From Aeromonas enteropelogenes (GTDB lineage Bacteria > Pseudomonadota > Gammaproteobacteria > Enterobacterales > Aeromonadaceae): a stretch of DNA of 64,000 nt. The stretch is from NCBI RefSeq assembly GCF_000819845.1, contig NZ_CDCG01000018.1, forward strand, positions 295,202-359,201. The letters are read 5' to 3'. A program made the position numbers and the translations under genes. Shown piece after piece: positions 45,827-52,737 of this stretch (positions within the stretch are counted from its first letter, which is position 1; each line of letters starts with the position of its first letter). The notes beneath the pieces were generated by a model that was not told where the DNA came from, did no database searches, and was given only the letters and a program-made list of their open reading frames with translations.

Positions 45827-45850
45827 AACCCCGCCGTTATGGGCGGGGTT
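45827..45850 (-). terminator. Intrinsic terminator between Rz and terS
   Basis: AACCCCGCC-CATAAC-GGCGGGGTT on the minus strand, followed by GTTGTTTGT. It overlaps the last codons of Rz. Confidence 0.78.
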
Positions 45851-46388
45851 CTATGGTGTCGGTGCGGAGGGCGTCGTAGGCTCGCTCACAGGCCAATCCT
45901 GTGGCTCGAGCTCGGTCATACGCTGCCGCCAGCTCTCCCGCTCTCTTGTCAGCCCGACTGAGCAGCTCGGCGAGCACCATGGCAGATTGTTGGGTTGTCG
46001 GGCTTCCTTGGGTAGCGCAGGTACCACAGGCGCATTGACTAGCTCGGGCAGCCAGGCGACGGGCTTGCTGGCGCAACTTGTCAGACTCAAGGCCAGCAGC
46101 AACAGCATCAGCTTGTGCTTGAGCGATCTTTGCTTGTGCATGGTTCTTCACCTCACTGATTTCAGTCTGTCGGCGCATCTCTTCTTCCCGAGCCGTTCTC
46201 TCTGCTCTCACCCGGGCCGTTGCCAGCTTGGCCGCTTCGGCATTCCACTTCGCTTGCCAGGTCTTGCGCTCTCTTTCTTCGCCATTGGCGTCCCCGGACA
46301 GATAAAGCACCGTCCCACCACCAACCAACCCGATGACAATCAGGGCACCCGCCAAAAACGGCAGCATACCGCTATATGGGCTAAACAT
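45837..46388 (-). CDS. Inner-membrane spanin Rz (DUF2514-like)
   Basis: 183 residues from the ATG at 46388, which has GGGGGAG upstream and starts just past the endolysin stop. One N-terminal membrane segment (MLPFLAGALIVIGLVGGGTVLYL) is followed by a long periplasmic coiled coil (WQAKWNAEAAKLATARVRAERTAREEEMRRQTEISEVKNHAQAKIAQAQAD), as in Rz-type i-spanins. It joins the Rz1 lipoprotein to disrupt the outer membrane at the last step of lysis. A CACGTCAT cysteine pair is present near residue 130. Confidence 0.85.
   Translation of the reverse strand: MFSPYSGMLPFLAGALIVIGLVGGGTVLYLSGDANGEERERKTWQAKWNAEAAKLATARVRAERTAREEEMRRQTEISEVKNHAQAKIAQAQADAVAAGLESDKLRQQARRLAARASQCACGTCATQGSPTTQQSAMVLAELLSRADKRAGELAAAYDRARATGLACERAYDALRTDTIEPRP
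45851..46141 (-). CDS. Outer-membrane spanin Rz1 lipoprotein, nested in Rz
   Basis: 96 residues in another frame wholly inside the Rz gene. A lipoprotein signal peptide ends in LALSLTSCASK (lipobox with Cys23), and the mature protein is proline-rich (PVVPALP, SEPTTPSAPTP). The nested Rz/Rz1 layout is classical for lambda-like phages. The mature length of about 73 residues is at the longer end for Rz1. Confidence 0.85.
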   Translation of the reverse strand: MHKQRSLKHKLMLLLLALSLTSCASKPVAWLPELVNAPVVPALPKEARQPNNLPWCSPSCSVGLTRERESWRQRMTELEPQDWPVSEPTTPSAPTP

Positions 46389-46390
46389 TG

Positions 46391-46882
46391 TCACTCCCCC
46401 TTGCACTTCGCATGAAGGCGTAGCCGGTCCTTCCATAGCCCAGCACATACCCGATTGCCCGGTACCGAGCAGTCTTGATTGCCGGCACGCTTGAACAGCA
46501 AGATGGCCTCACAGGCTCCCGGGTAGTCGCCCACGTTCAGGCGTTTCACGATAGTAGAGCGGCAGAAGGCCCCGGGCCCGATGTTGTGGGAGAGCTCGAC
46601 ATAGGCATCGTATTCATACTGATGGAGAGGGACCTTGATACATTGCTTGAGTGCATGCTCAAACTCCCGTATCTCCCGGAGGCTTCTATTGACGGCAGCC
46701 ACCGGGTCGATGGTGTCGCCCATCCTGACACCCTCGGTACTCCCAAACCCAAGGGTGGGCACCCGAGTGCCATGGACTGGGTCGGGGTAAGCCACTGGTT
46801 CATACCCTTCCCGATTCAATAGCCCCACAAAGCCCGCCGCGCTCAACGCAAGTGCCGCGATGGCAATGCGGACCTTATTCAC
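46391..46882 (-). CDS. SAR endolysin, GH24 lysozyme
   Basis: 163 residues from a GTG at 46882, preceded by AGAGG and overlapping the holin stop (GTGA). A weakly hydrophobic N-terminal segment (VRIAIAALALSAAGFVGLL) acts as a signal-anchor-release domain. The T4-lysozyme-type catalytic motif follows: Glu in NREGYEP, Asp in AYPDPVHG and Thr in VPTLGFG. The C-terminus carries several cysteines (QDCSVPGNRVCAGLW, HAKCKGE) that may control activation by disulphide exchange. It cleaves peptidoglycan after release from the membrane. Confidence 0.9.
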   Translation of the reverse strand: MNKVRIAIAALALSAAGFVGLLNREGYEPVAYPDPVHGTRVPTLGFGSTEGVRMGDTIDPVAAVNRSLREIREFEHALKQCIKVPLHQYEYDAYVELSHNIGPGAFCRSTIVKRLNVGDYPGACEAILLFKRAGNQDCSVPGNRVCAGLWKDRLRLHAKCKGE

Positions 46883-47094
46883 TTTGAGCCTCTCTTCTGG
46901 AGACGTGGCTTGATGCAATTCGACCAGATGAACCACACGACCTGCACCGCGATCCAAAACAACGTCGCCACCAGAACCCAGTCGTTGAGTGAGTAACCCG
47001 CCAAACTCATGCTCGAGACGACAACCGGTGGACCAGACCTTACGGTTGCGACGCCAACCATCCACACTGCCGCCATTCCTTCCTCTTTGCTCAT
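46879..47094 (-). CDS. Holin
   Basis: 71 residues from the ATG at 47094, which has GGAGGGGGAA upstream. One clear membrane helix (about 33-52: WVLVATLFWIAVQVVWFIW) and a weaker hydrophobic N-terminal stretch (GMAAVWMVGVATV). The C-terminus is basic (KPRLQKRGSK). It is the first gene of the lysis cassette and overlaps the endolysin by 4 bases. With a SAR endolysin it probably acts as a pinholin that depolarises the membrane; inferred. Confidence 0.8.
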   Translation of the reverse strand: MSKEEGMAAVWMVGVATVRSGPPVVVSSMSLAGYSLNDWVLVATLFWIAVQVVWFIWSNCIKPRLQKRGSK

Positions 47095-47116
47095 TTCCCC
47101 CTCCAGAAACGACAAA

Positions 47117-47133
47117 GCCCGCACAAGGCGGGC
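47117..47133 (-). terminator. Weak terminator-like hairpin before the holin
   Basis: GCCCGC-CTTGT-GCGGGC on the minus strand, then only TTTGTCGTTT. Identical to the hairpin at 40706-40722. Confidence 0.5.
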
Positions 47134-47236
47134 CAGGAATGAAAAAGGCCAAGGTCACGGAGACTCTGGCCATCTTGGGTAGATGCTAACGCTACTAAGA
47201 GGAACTTTCAACAAGTACAGGGGCTAACACTTAAGC

Positions 47237-47626
47237 TCAACGACGCCGGTTATAAAATAATGACATTTTGTTTATAGCTTCCCTCAAAACAAAGGCGACT
47301 AGTAAGGCAGCTAAATACGATGTGAGTAATAGCATTGCCCATAGTGGATTATCTCTAAATACATAAAATACCGAAAATAAAAAACATGCGAAAAAAAACA
47401 CAATCCATTTCAATCGCAAGTTTAAAATGCAGCTCAATATTATACCCACTGGGGCTAAGTACATACTGAACAACCAAATCGCATAGTACAGCTCTCTTCC
47501 CCCAGAAGTTGGTGTGTATAATTTCATGTAAATAATTCGCCCGGCCTCCTCAATCAAGAGAAATGACAAAGCTGACAATACGCCAACCAAAAGCATACCG
47601 ATAAACTTACTTTTTCCATGAAGCAT
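47237..47626 (-). CDS. Four-helix membrane protein, putative immunity protein
   Basis: 129 residues with four predicted membrane helices (FIGMLLVGVLSALSFLLI; YAIWLFSMYLAPVGIILSCIL; WIVFFFACFLFSVFYVF; LWAMLLLTSYLAALLVAFVL) and a basic C-terminus (FYNRRR). It starts 20 bases before the end of the putative toxin gene, with GAGG upstream, so the two are translationally coupled. A small membrane protein directly after a PAAR-linked effector is the usual layout of type VI immunity genes. No family recognised. Confidence 0.65.
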   Translation of the reverse strand: MLHGKSKFIGMLLVGVLSALSFLLIEEAGRIIYMKLYTPTSGGRELYYAIWLFSMYLAPVGIILSCILNLRLKWIVFFFACFLFSVFYVFRDNPLWAMLLLTSYLAALLVAFVLREAINKMSLFYNRRR

Positions 47627-48428
47627 ATTTTGCTGCCTCAGTCTTAGTTATTTTGTCTGCTAACCTGTTTGGGTTGACTGACGTCACATTCTCGATTACA
47701 CGAGCTGCCGGGTATGTTCCTGTTTCATTTTTAACCGTGACATATTTATATTTTTCCTCTGCATATAATGCGCCCCTTAGAACGAAGTAGTTATCATACG
47801 TATTGGTGTAATCGAAGTCACCAGTTACTCTACCTGTTGGAGTTCCCGGCCCCCACTTAATTCCAGTATCCACCACTTCAGCAATGCTTCTATATTCTCT
47901 ATAAGTGTCTACAGCAAACGGGATCTGTCCAACAGCATCGGTCCAATATGGAGTACCATCAACCATGACCAATAAATAGCCTTTACCTCCCTGACTGGAT
48001 ACTTTCCAGTCTCCTGGCATCCCTTTAGCAAAAGATATCGACATACGGTCAACTGAAGCAAATTCATCTATCTGCTTCCATGTAAAATGCCTATAAGCAT
48101 CTTTGGTATAATCTTTAGTATTGAGATATATTAATTCACGATAGTTATCTGCCAGTGGCTCAAACCATTGATATTTATATTTATCATATAGCGTTTGTGC
48201 AGTCACAAACTTTAACCCTTCGCCTGGAGCACGCAACACGAACAGGATCAGCCCATCTTTTCGTGTAACTACAATGATATCAGGTAGCTTAATGTGTTCA
48301 GGGTCATCTTTTTGGGAGTCGGTCAACTCTACATCTTTTTTTAAAAAGGTTTTCCCTTTTCTAGTAACAAATTCAAATCCCTCTCCATCAATGGTGATTT
48401 TCTCAACCACTTCCTTGGAATTACTCAT
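47607..48428 (-). CDS. Putative PAAR-associated effector (toxin), unknown fold
   Basis: 273 residues from the ATG at 48428, which overlaps the PAAR gene end by 8 bases. No signal peptide or membrane helix. The N-terminal part is strand-rich (EKITIDGEGFEFVTRKGKTFLKKDVEL, DIIVVTRKDGLILFVLRAPGEGLKFV). The C-terminal part has aromatic and Gly motifs (FTWKQIDEF; DTYREYRSIAEVVDTGIKWGPGTPTGR; FDYTNTYDNYFVLRGALY). I recognise no nuclease, lipase or peptidoglycan hydrolase motif. An effector role is inferred from the PAAR gene before it and the membrane protein after it. Clearly more AT-rich than the phage structural genes. Confidence 0.6.
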   Translation of the reverse strand: MSNSKEVVEKITIDGEGFEFVTRKGKTFLKKDVELTDSQKDDPEHIKLPDIIVVTRKDGLILFVLRAPGEGLKFVTAQTLYDKYKYQWFEPLADNYRELIYLNTKDYTKDAYRHFTWKQIDEFASVDRMSISFAKGMPGDWKVSSQGGKGYLLVMVDGTPYWTDAVGQIPFAVDTYREYRSIAEVVDTGIKWGPGTPTGRVTGDFDYTNTYDNYFVLRGALYAEEKYKYVTVKNETGTYPAARVIENVTSVNPNRLADKITKTEAAKYASWKK

Positions 48429-48906
48429 TTTCACCACCAATAAACGCTTTTATGACACCAGATTTTTTTATTAGACCGCTATAAGCAGACCCAGACTGTC
48501 CGGAAGATAATACATTTCCAACGTCATCTTCGATGATGTATCCAATAGCTGACGAAAAAGTTATCTTTCTATCAAAAAAGAGATTCTTAACCTGAGAACT
48601 AACAACTGGAGGAGCGATATCCCCAACAATGACGGTTCCTGATCCAATAATCACGCCACCACAGTCAACCGAGCCTCCAGTAATGGCTAGTGGCTTACCG
48701 TTTATAAGCACCGTTGATGAGCCAGAAGCGATCTTACGAGGATGTGGCGGATGGTTTGGCTTGTCGTGTGGTGCAAGAGGATCACCGACCCTCGCGGCAG
48801 GAATGCCGTCGATGAAGACGTCTGGTGAGCCGGCCGTTATGGCCGTAGGATGAAAGCCATCATGGTCAGTACCTATGTTGCCGACCTTGGCTGCATGCTT
48901 GGACAT
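48421..48906 (-). CDS. PAAR-domain protein
   Basis: 161 residues. A PAAR module covers about 1-95: KVGNIGTDHDGFHPTAITAGSPDVFIDGIPAARVGDPLAPHDK, then ASGSSTVLINGKPLAITGGSVDCGGVIIGSGTVIVGD, with His/Cys positions for the metal at the tip. A C-terminal extension of about 65 residues follows, with strands (KITFSSAIGYIIEDDVGNVLSSGQSGS). PAAR proteins cap the VgrG spike of type VI secretion systems and carry effectors. No vgrG or other T6SS gene is in the window, so it would serve a system encoded elsewhere. Confidence 0.88.
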   Translation of the reverse strand: MSKHAAKVGNIGTDHDGFHPTAITAGSPDVFIDGIPAARVGDPLAPHDKPNHPPHPRKIASGSSTVLINGKPLAITGGSVDCGGVIIGSGTVIVGDIAPPVVSSQVKNLFFDRKITFSSAIGYIIEDDVGNVLSSGQSGSAYSGLIKKSGVIKAFIGGENE

Positions 48907-49045
48907 GTGAGCTCCATTGCCTCAAATGGAAATCATTCTATCGTATGGTTGTTTGTTTTAGAAGCATTCAGCCCATATGGCTATGACATCAATTGACGTA
49001 CATAAATTGACAAAAATACCAGGTTTTTCCAACAGACGCGCAAAC

Positions 49046-49074
49046 AAAAAGGCCAAGGAGTTTTCCTTAGCCTT
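49046..49074 (-). terminator. Terminator after hns-like gene
   Basis: On the minus strand AAGGCTAAGGA-AAAC-TCCTTGGCC followed by TTTTTGTTTG; one mismatch in an 11-bp stem. Confidence 0.82.
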
Positions 49075-49089
49075 CTCAACTATCGAAAT

Positions 49090-49500
49090 TTAAATCAAGA
49101 AACTATCGAGGGAGGCACCACCTTCTACCGCCAGCGCGATTGCCTTGGGCATGCGGCCCTGGCCAGTCCAAGTTTTCTCTACACCATCTTCGGTATATTT
49201 GTACTTGGCAGGGCGTGGGGCACGAGTACGCTTAGCTGCAGATTCATTGGTACCTTTACTCTCCCCAGCCCCCAACAGCTCGCTCGGGTCGATACCAGCT
49301 TGCTCCAGCATAGCTTGGAACTCCGCCAGTTTAGCCTGACGCTCTTCCTGCTCTTGCATGGCTTTCAGCTCGGTTTCTTCACGCTCTTGGAAAATAAGGT
49401 CAAGCTTTTCCTTGGCTTCAGTCAATTGTTCAAAACTCAGCTCACGCAAGGCAGCACGCAGGCTACGTTGATTCAGAAATACTTTGATAAACTCGTTCAT
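49090..49500 (-). CDS. H-NS family nucleoid protein carried in prophage
   Basis: 136 residues. N-terminal oligomerisation coiled coil (LRELSFEQLTEAKEKLDLIFQEREETELKAMQEQEERQAKLAEFQAMLEQAGIDPSELLG), a linker (KGTNESAAKRTRAPRPAKY), then the C-terminal DNA-binding domain with KYTEDGVEKTWTGQGRMPKAI, where QGRMP replaces the usual QGR-TP core. H-NS paralogues on mobile DNA often silence foreign AT-rich genes or modulate the host H-NS. It has its own terminator and sits beside the AT-rich PAAR cassette. Confidence 0.92.
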   Translation of the reverse strand: MNEFIKVFLNQRSLRAALRELSFEQLTEAKEKLDLIFQEREETELKAMQEQEERQAKLAEFQAMLEQAGIDPSELLGAGESKGTNESAAKRTRAPRPAKYKYTEDGVEKTWTGQGRMPKAIALAVEGGASLDSFLI

Positions 49501-49943
49501 GTCATCTCTCTTTTAGATGTTATTTTTGTTCACAGAGTTAGGCTCCTAACAAAAAGTTGGGAGCTGTCTACAGGTTCTGATACTAGTGTGATCGTTTCAT
49601 TGATTATCTTATATCAGCCATCTTGATTTCAACAATTTTATGCAATCACCATTGATGTATCTCTTATAATCTCTTTTGGAAGATGAATACACACTTTTAT
49701 TTACCCCAACTCTCTTTCAATGAGTGTCAATACTCATCAATGAACTTGCTTTTTTAATTCCCGTTTTTAGCTAGCGCATATCTACACTGCAAAACTCCGG
49801 ATAGTTTCTGATAGACAGCGCCCTGCCGCTTACCTCTTCAACAAACCCTCCAACGGGTCTCTATGCCTCTACCCCTCCCTAACCAATGTGGCATCTGACA
49901 AGCTTCAATTGTTCCACAGTGATCTTCTGCCAGAGCAACGCTA
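49501..49943. other. Divergent intergenic region between hns-like gene and umuD
   Basis: About 440 AT-rich bases with no supported gene. Minus-strand promoter elements for the hns-like gene presumably lie at 49501-49700, and umuD control at 49944-49963. No tRNA or recognisable repeat. Confidence 0.5.
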
Positions 49944-49945
49944 TA

Positions 49946-49961
49946 CTGTATTTATATACAG
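49946..49961. promoter_or_regulatory. LexA (SOS) box of umuDC
   Basis: CTGTATTTATATACAG, extended TACTGTATTTATATACAGCA, is an almost perfect LexA operator 20 bases before the umuD start. It makes umuDC induction by DNA damage very likely. Confidence 0.95.
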
Positions 49962-49980
49962 CACTATAGAGTTGACCATC

Positions 49981-50403
49981 ATGTTCGCAGTTCCAGACTC
50001 CAACGCATCTGTCTTGGAGATCCCCTTATTTCTGTCCCCTGCAGTCTGTGGCTTCCCTTCTCCGGCCCAGGACTATGTCGAGCAGACCATCGACCTCAAT
50101 CAACTCTGCGTAGAGCACCCTGCAGCTACTTTCTACGTGCGAGCCAGCGGGCACAGCATGGTGGAAGAAGGTATCAACGATGGTGATTTGCTGATCGTCG
50201 ATCGTGCCATTAAGGCCCGTCACGGCGCGATTGTGCTGGCTTGCCTGGATGGGGAGTTCACCGTCAAGAAACTGCAATTGCGCCCCTGTCCCGCCCTGCT
50301 GCCGGGCAACCCTGATTTCCACCCCATCTACCCACAGGAAGGCCAGGAGTTGGAGATCTTCGGAGTAGTCACCTTTGTACTTCACAAAACCAAGCTGGGG
50401 TGA
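49981..50403 (+). CDS. umuD: UmuD translesion polymerase subunit / S24 peptidase
   Basis: 140 residues from the ATG at 49981, matching UmuD length (139 in E. coli). The in-frame start 93 bases upstream was rejected because it lies before the LexA box. Auto-cleavage site Cys23-Gly24 in [10 protein letters not shown]; catalytic Ser59 in SGHSMVEEG and Lys96 in [10 protein letters not shown]. RecA-stimulated self-cleavage would yield UmuD', which binds UmuC. umuC begins 3 bases after the stop. Confidence 0.95.
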   Translation: MFAVPDSNASVLEIPLFLSPAVCGFPSPAQDYVEQTIDLNQLCVEHPAATFYVRASGHSMVEEGINDGDLLIVDRAIKARHGAIVLACLDGEFTVKKLQLRPCPALLPGNPDFHPIYPQEGQELEIFGVVTFVLHKTKLG

Positions 50404-50406
50404 AGC

Positions 50407-51681
50407 ATGCCAAATGCAATTGCCCTGGTAGACGTGAACAACTTCTATGCCAGCTGTGAGCGGCTTTTCCGGCCAGACCTCAAGGGGCGACCCATCGTGG
50501 TGCTCTCCAACAATGACGGCTGCGTTGTATCCCGATCTCCGGAGGCTAAGGCGATGGGTCTCAAGATGGCGGAGCCCTATTTCAAGATCCGCGAGCAATT
50601 CGAAGCACAAGGTGGGATCGCGTTCAGTTCCAACTATGCCCTCTATGGCGATATGTCACAGAGGGTGATGACTATCCTGGAGGGGATGGCTCCAACCGTT
50701 GAGGTCTATAGCATTGATGAAGCCTTCCTCGAGCTCAACGAGAGCTGGGCGGGAGACTTGGCCGAGTATGGTCGTCAGGTGCGTGAACGGGTACAACAGT
50801 GGACCGGCCTCACTGTCGGCGTGGGGATTGGCCCCACCAAGACCTTGGCCAAGCTTGCTAACTACGCAGCGAAGAAGTGGCCAGCAACCGGTGGAGTGGT
50901 AGATCTGCGCGATGAAGCTCGACGCGCTCGGTTAATGGCGATCACCCCAGTGGATGAGGTGTGGGGGATTGGCCGCCGGCTCAGCGCCAAGCTGGAGAAC
51001 CAGGGGGTCAAGACCGTTGCCGATCTGGTCGCTGCAGATCCGAAAGCCATTCGCCAGCGATATGGTGTTGTGGTGGAACGGACGGTTCAGGAGCTACGAG
51101 GGCTCCCCTGCGCTGACCTGGAACAGGTCGCTCAGGCCAAGCAGCAGATCATCTGCAGCAGGAGTTTCGGTGAACGCATCACAACGACTGGTCCTATGCA
51201 TCAAGCCTTGGCCGGTTACATGGAACGGGCCGCCGAGAAGCTCAGAGCGGAAGGGATGTGCTGCCGCCATGTCACCCTGTTCATCCGCACCAGTCCATTC
51301 AGTGATCGGGAACCATATTACGGCAATCAAGTGAGTACGAAGCTGGCGATCCCCACCCATGACACCCGGGCGCTGCTTGCCTTGATCCCCCCTCTCCTTT
51401 CCCGGATCTGGGTTGATGATCAGCGCTACCAAAAAGCGGGCGTCATATTGGCTGACTTCAGCCCTGCCAACCTTCATCAAGGTGACTTATTCGCCGATGA
51501 ACAGCAAGATCCGCGCAGTGACGCACTCATGCAGGTGATCGACAGGATTAACCAGGGCCGCATGGGAAGAGTGTATTTTGCGGCCAGGGGCAGCGATACC
51601 AGGGAATGGATGATGAAGCGAGAACAGCTAAGCCCACGCTACACGACGAGTATCAACGATCTCCCCGCAGCGAAGACATGA
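50407..51681 (+). CDS. umuC: UmuC, Y-family error-prone DNA polymerase V catalytic subunit
   Basis: 424 residues (422 in E. coli). [31 protein letters not shown] holds the first metal ligand; [10 protein letters not shown] holds the DE pair. [22 protein letters not shown] and [22 protein letters not shown] (helix-hairpin-helix) follow, and the DUF4113-type C-terminal region comes last. It forms DNA polymerase V with UmuD' for translesion synthesis. Carried in the prophage on the strand opposite to the late genes, probably as cargo. Confidence 0.95.
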   Translation: MPNAIALVDVNNFYASCERLFRPDLKGRPIVVLSNNDGCVVSRSPEAKAMGLKMAEPYFKIREQFEAQGGIAFSSNYALYGDMSQRVMTILEGMAPTVEVYSIDEAFLELNESWAGDLAEYGRQVRERVQQWTGLTVGVGIGPTKTLAKLANYAAKKWPATGGVVDLRDEARRARLMAITPVDEVWGIGRRLSAKLENQGVKTVADLVAADPKAIRQRYGVVVERTVQELRGLPCADLEQVAQAKQQIICSRSFGERITTTGPMHQALAGYMERAAEKLRAEGMCCRHVTLFIRTSPFSDREPYYGNQVSTKLAIPTHDTRALLALIPPLLSRIWVDDQRYQKAGVILADFSPANLHQGDLFADEQQDPRSDALMQVIDRINQGRMGRVYFAARGSDTREWMMKREQLSPRYTTSINDLPAAKT

Positions 51682-52050
51682 GTTTGGATAAATGGGGAGA
51701 TATTAAATACACGAACCTTCACTTTTCACCTTGATAAAGCAACTCCATAAGAGTTTCCATGCTTTTGCTTGAAAAAAGGGAGATATCAATACCTCTAACT
51801 TGGTGAAAGTTCTATCACGCGACTCGATTCACAAAAGTCCCTGTTAACTGAAAATGGACTCACTTCCCCCGGACACCTTACGTAATAAGGCATAAAACAA
51901 AATCTGCTACGAAAAAAACAACGTTTTCGCAAGCAAAAAAAGTTATTTAAATTTTCCATCTTCGATCTGGATACTTGCATTTGACGAAGCGGACGAAGGA
52001 AAACCCGCTCACTGTGAGCGTTCACTAACACCTGTCGCAACACCAACAAT
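51682..52050. other. Non-coding AT-rich region after umuC
   Basis: About 370 bases with no supported gene. It contains an A/T-rich tract (about 51900-51955, with TTATTTAAATTTTCC) and a short palindrome CGCTCAC-T-GTGAGCG near 52010-52024. It runs into two perfect DnaA boxes, so an origin-like or regulatory role is possible. Confidence 0.5.
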
Positions 52051-52077
52051 TTATCCACAGCCAGACAGTTATCCACA
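52051..52077 (+). promoter_or_regulatory. Two perfect DnaA boxes
   Basis: TTATCCACA at 52051-52059 and again at 52069-52077, same orientation, 18 bases apart. Both match the strong consensus exactly and lie next to an AT-rich tract. Confidence 0.75.
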
Positions 52078-52126
52078 CATTGCAAAGGCTGTATGACCTC
52101 ACTATCTTGTAGTTCGAATACAGATA

Positions 52127-52147
52127 GACACTACATGTTGTAGTGTC
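52127..52147. promoter_or_regulatory. Palindromic operator upstream of small gene
   Basis: GACACTACA-TGT-TGTAGTGTC is a perfect 9+3+9 dyad, 28 bases before the ATG at 52176. A partial copy of the half-site (CTTGTAGT) lies 20 bases upstream. Repressor-type operator; the cognate protein is unknown. Confidence 0.65.
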
Positions 52148-52175
52148 CGTACAACAACCCCACTAGGAGAAAACC

Positions 52176-52307
52176 ATGGCCAAGAACAGAACTGCACAGA
52201 GATATGTCCTGGGCGTACCACCGCCCATAACCAGGCAAACAAAGGGGGTTCCCTATGCCAATGCAGAAACGACCACCTGGTCGATGCCGAAAGGCAAGCC
52301 AATATGA
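52176..52307 (+). CDS. Small 43-residue protein, unknown
   Basis: ATG with AGGAG eight bases upstream, behind a perfect palindromic operator. The product starts MAKNRTAQRYVLGVPPPITRQ and ends SMPKGKPI; it is basic, proline-rich and lacks a membrane segment. A strong hairpin with a T-run begins right after the stop, so operator, ribosome site, ORF and terminator form a complete unit. No family recognised. Confidence 0.55.
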   Translation: MAKNRTAQRYVLGVPPPITRQTKGVPYANAETTTWSMPKGKPI

Positions 52308-52497
52308 AAAAACCACCTTACCAAGTTGGTTAAGGTGGCTTTTTTCGGAATGCAAACTAGCTATTCTCACAGTCATTAGAGCAGCATTAGTTTGGTTGTT
52401 TACGACAGTTGTAATGATAGCAATGCCGCATAGTTTAACTGACGGCCTCGGGGCTCCACCCCCTAACGCAATCACTACGCAGTACTACCACATCTAA
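52255..52497 (+). CDS. Possible overlapping 80-residue membrane peptide
   Basis: ATG at 52255 preceded by GGGGG at good spacing, overlapping the 43-residue ORF in another frame. The basic N-terminus (MPMQKRPPGRCRKASQ) precedes one hydrophobic helix (LAILTVIRAALVWLFTTVVMIAM) and a polar tail. It ends exactly at a second terminator. The first terminator hairpin lies inside its coding sequence, so its expression would depend on read-through. Resembles small membrane toxins in layout; weakly supported. Confidence 0.35.
   Translation: MPMQKRPPGRCRKASQYEKTTLPSWLRWLFSECKLAILTVIRAALVWLFTTVVMIAMPHSLTDGLGAPPPNAITTQYYHI
52311..52346 (+). terminator. Intrinsic terminator after the 43-residue gene
   Basis: CCACCTTA/TAAGGTGG stem extended by CCAA/TTGG, followed by CTTTTTT. 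Confidence 0.85.
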
Positions 52498-52499
52498 CC

Positions 52500-52519
52500 A
52501 AGGGCCTTCGGGCCCTTTT
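52500..52519 (+). terminator. Second intrinsic terminator
   Basis: AAGGGCC-TTC-GGGCCCTTTT, directly after the stop of the overlapping 80-residue frame. Confidence 0.8.
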
Positions 52520-52543
52520 ACTTTGGCTCATGGAGTTGTATCC

Positions 52544-52690
52544 ATGAGCATTGATTTGCATGTGAATCATGGACAATGGATTCCACGACGTCAACCAAAA
52601 TGTTGCTCTTTTGGAGAAAGGAAAGATCGCCAAAAAATCACAATGTCCATATTTTACAATAACTTAAACATACACCATTGTAACTTATAG
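52544..52690 (+). CDS. Possible 48-residue ORF
   Basis: ATG with GGAG eight bases upstream. The product starts MSIDLHVNHGQWIPRRQPKCC and is basic. Nothing else supports it: no terminator, no known family. It faces the convergent Q gene. The minus-strand phage late promoter downstream of Q probably also lies in this 52500-52737 stretch. Confidence 0.25.
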   Translation: MSIDLHVNHGQWIPRRQPKCCSFGERKDRQKITMSIFYNNLNIHHCNL

Positions 52691-52737
52691 TTTCAAAGAT
52701 CATGCACAATCTTGTCATAGTGTATGATAGAAACCCT

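Noticed and set aside
48421-48906. PAAR protein as the tail spike of a contractile phage
   Set aside because: No sheath, baseplate or tape-measure genes exist in this prophage, and the PAAR gene lies upstream of lysis, away from tail genes.
51795-52085. 96-codon minus-strand frame across the DnaA boxes
   Set aside because: No ribosome site of note and unusual composition; it crosses the AT-rich tract and two DnaA boxes, so it is probably chance.
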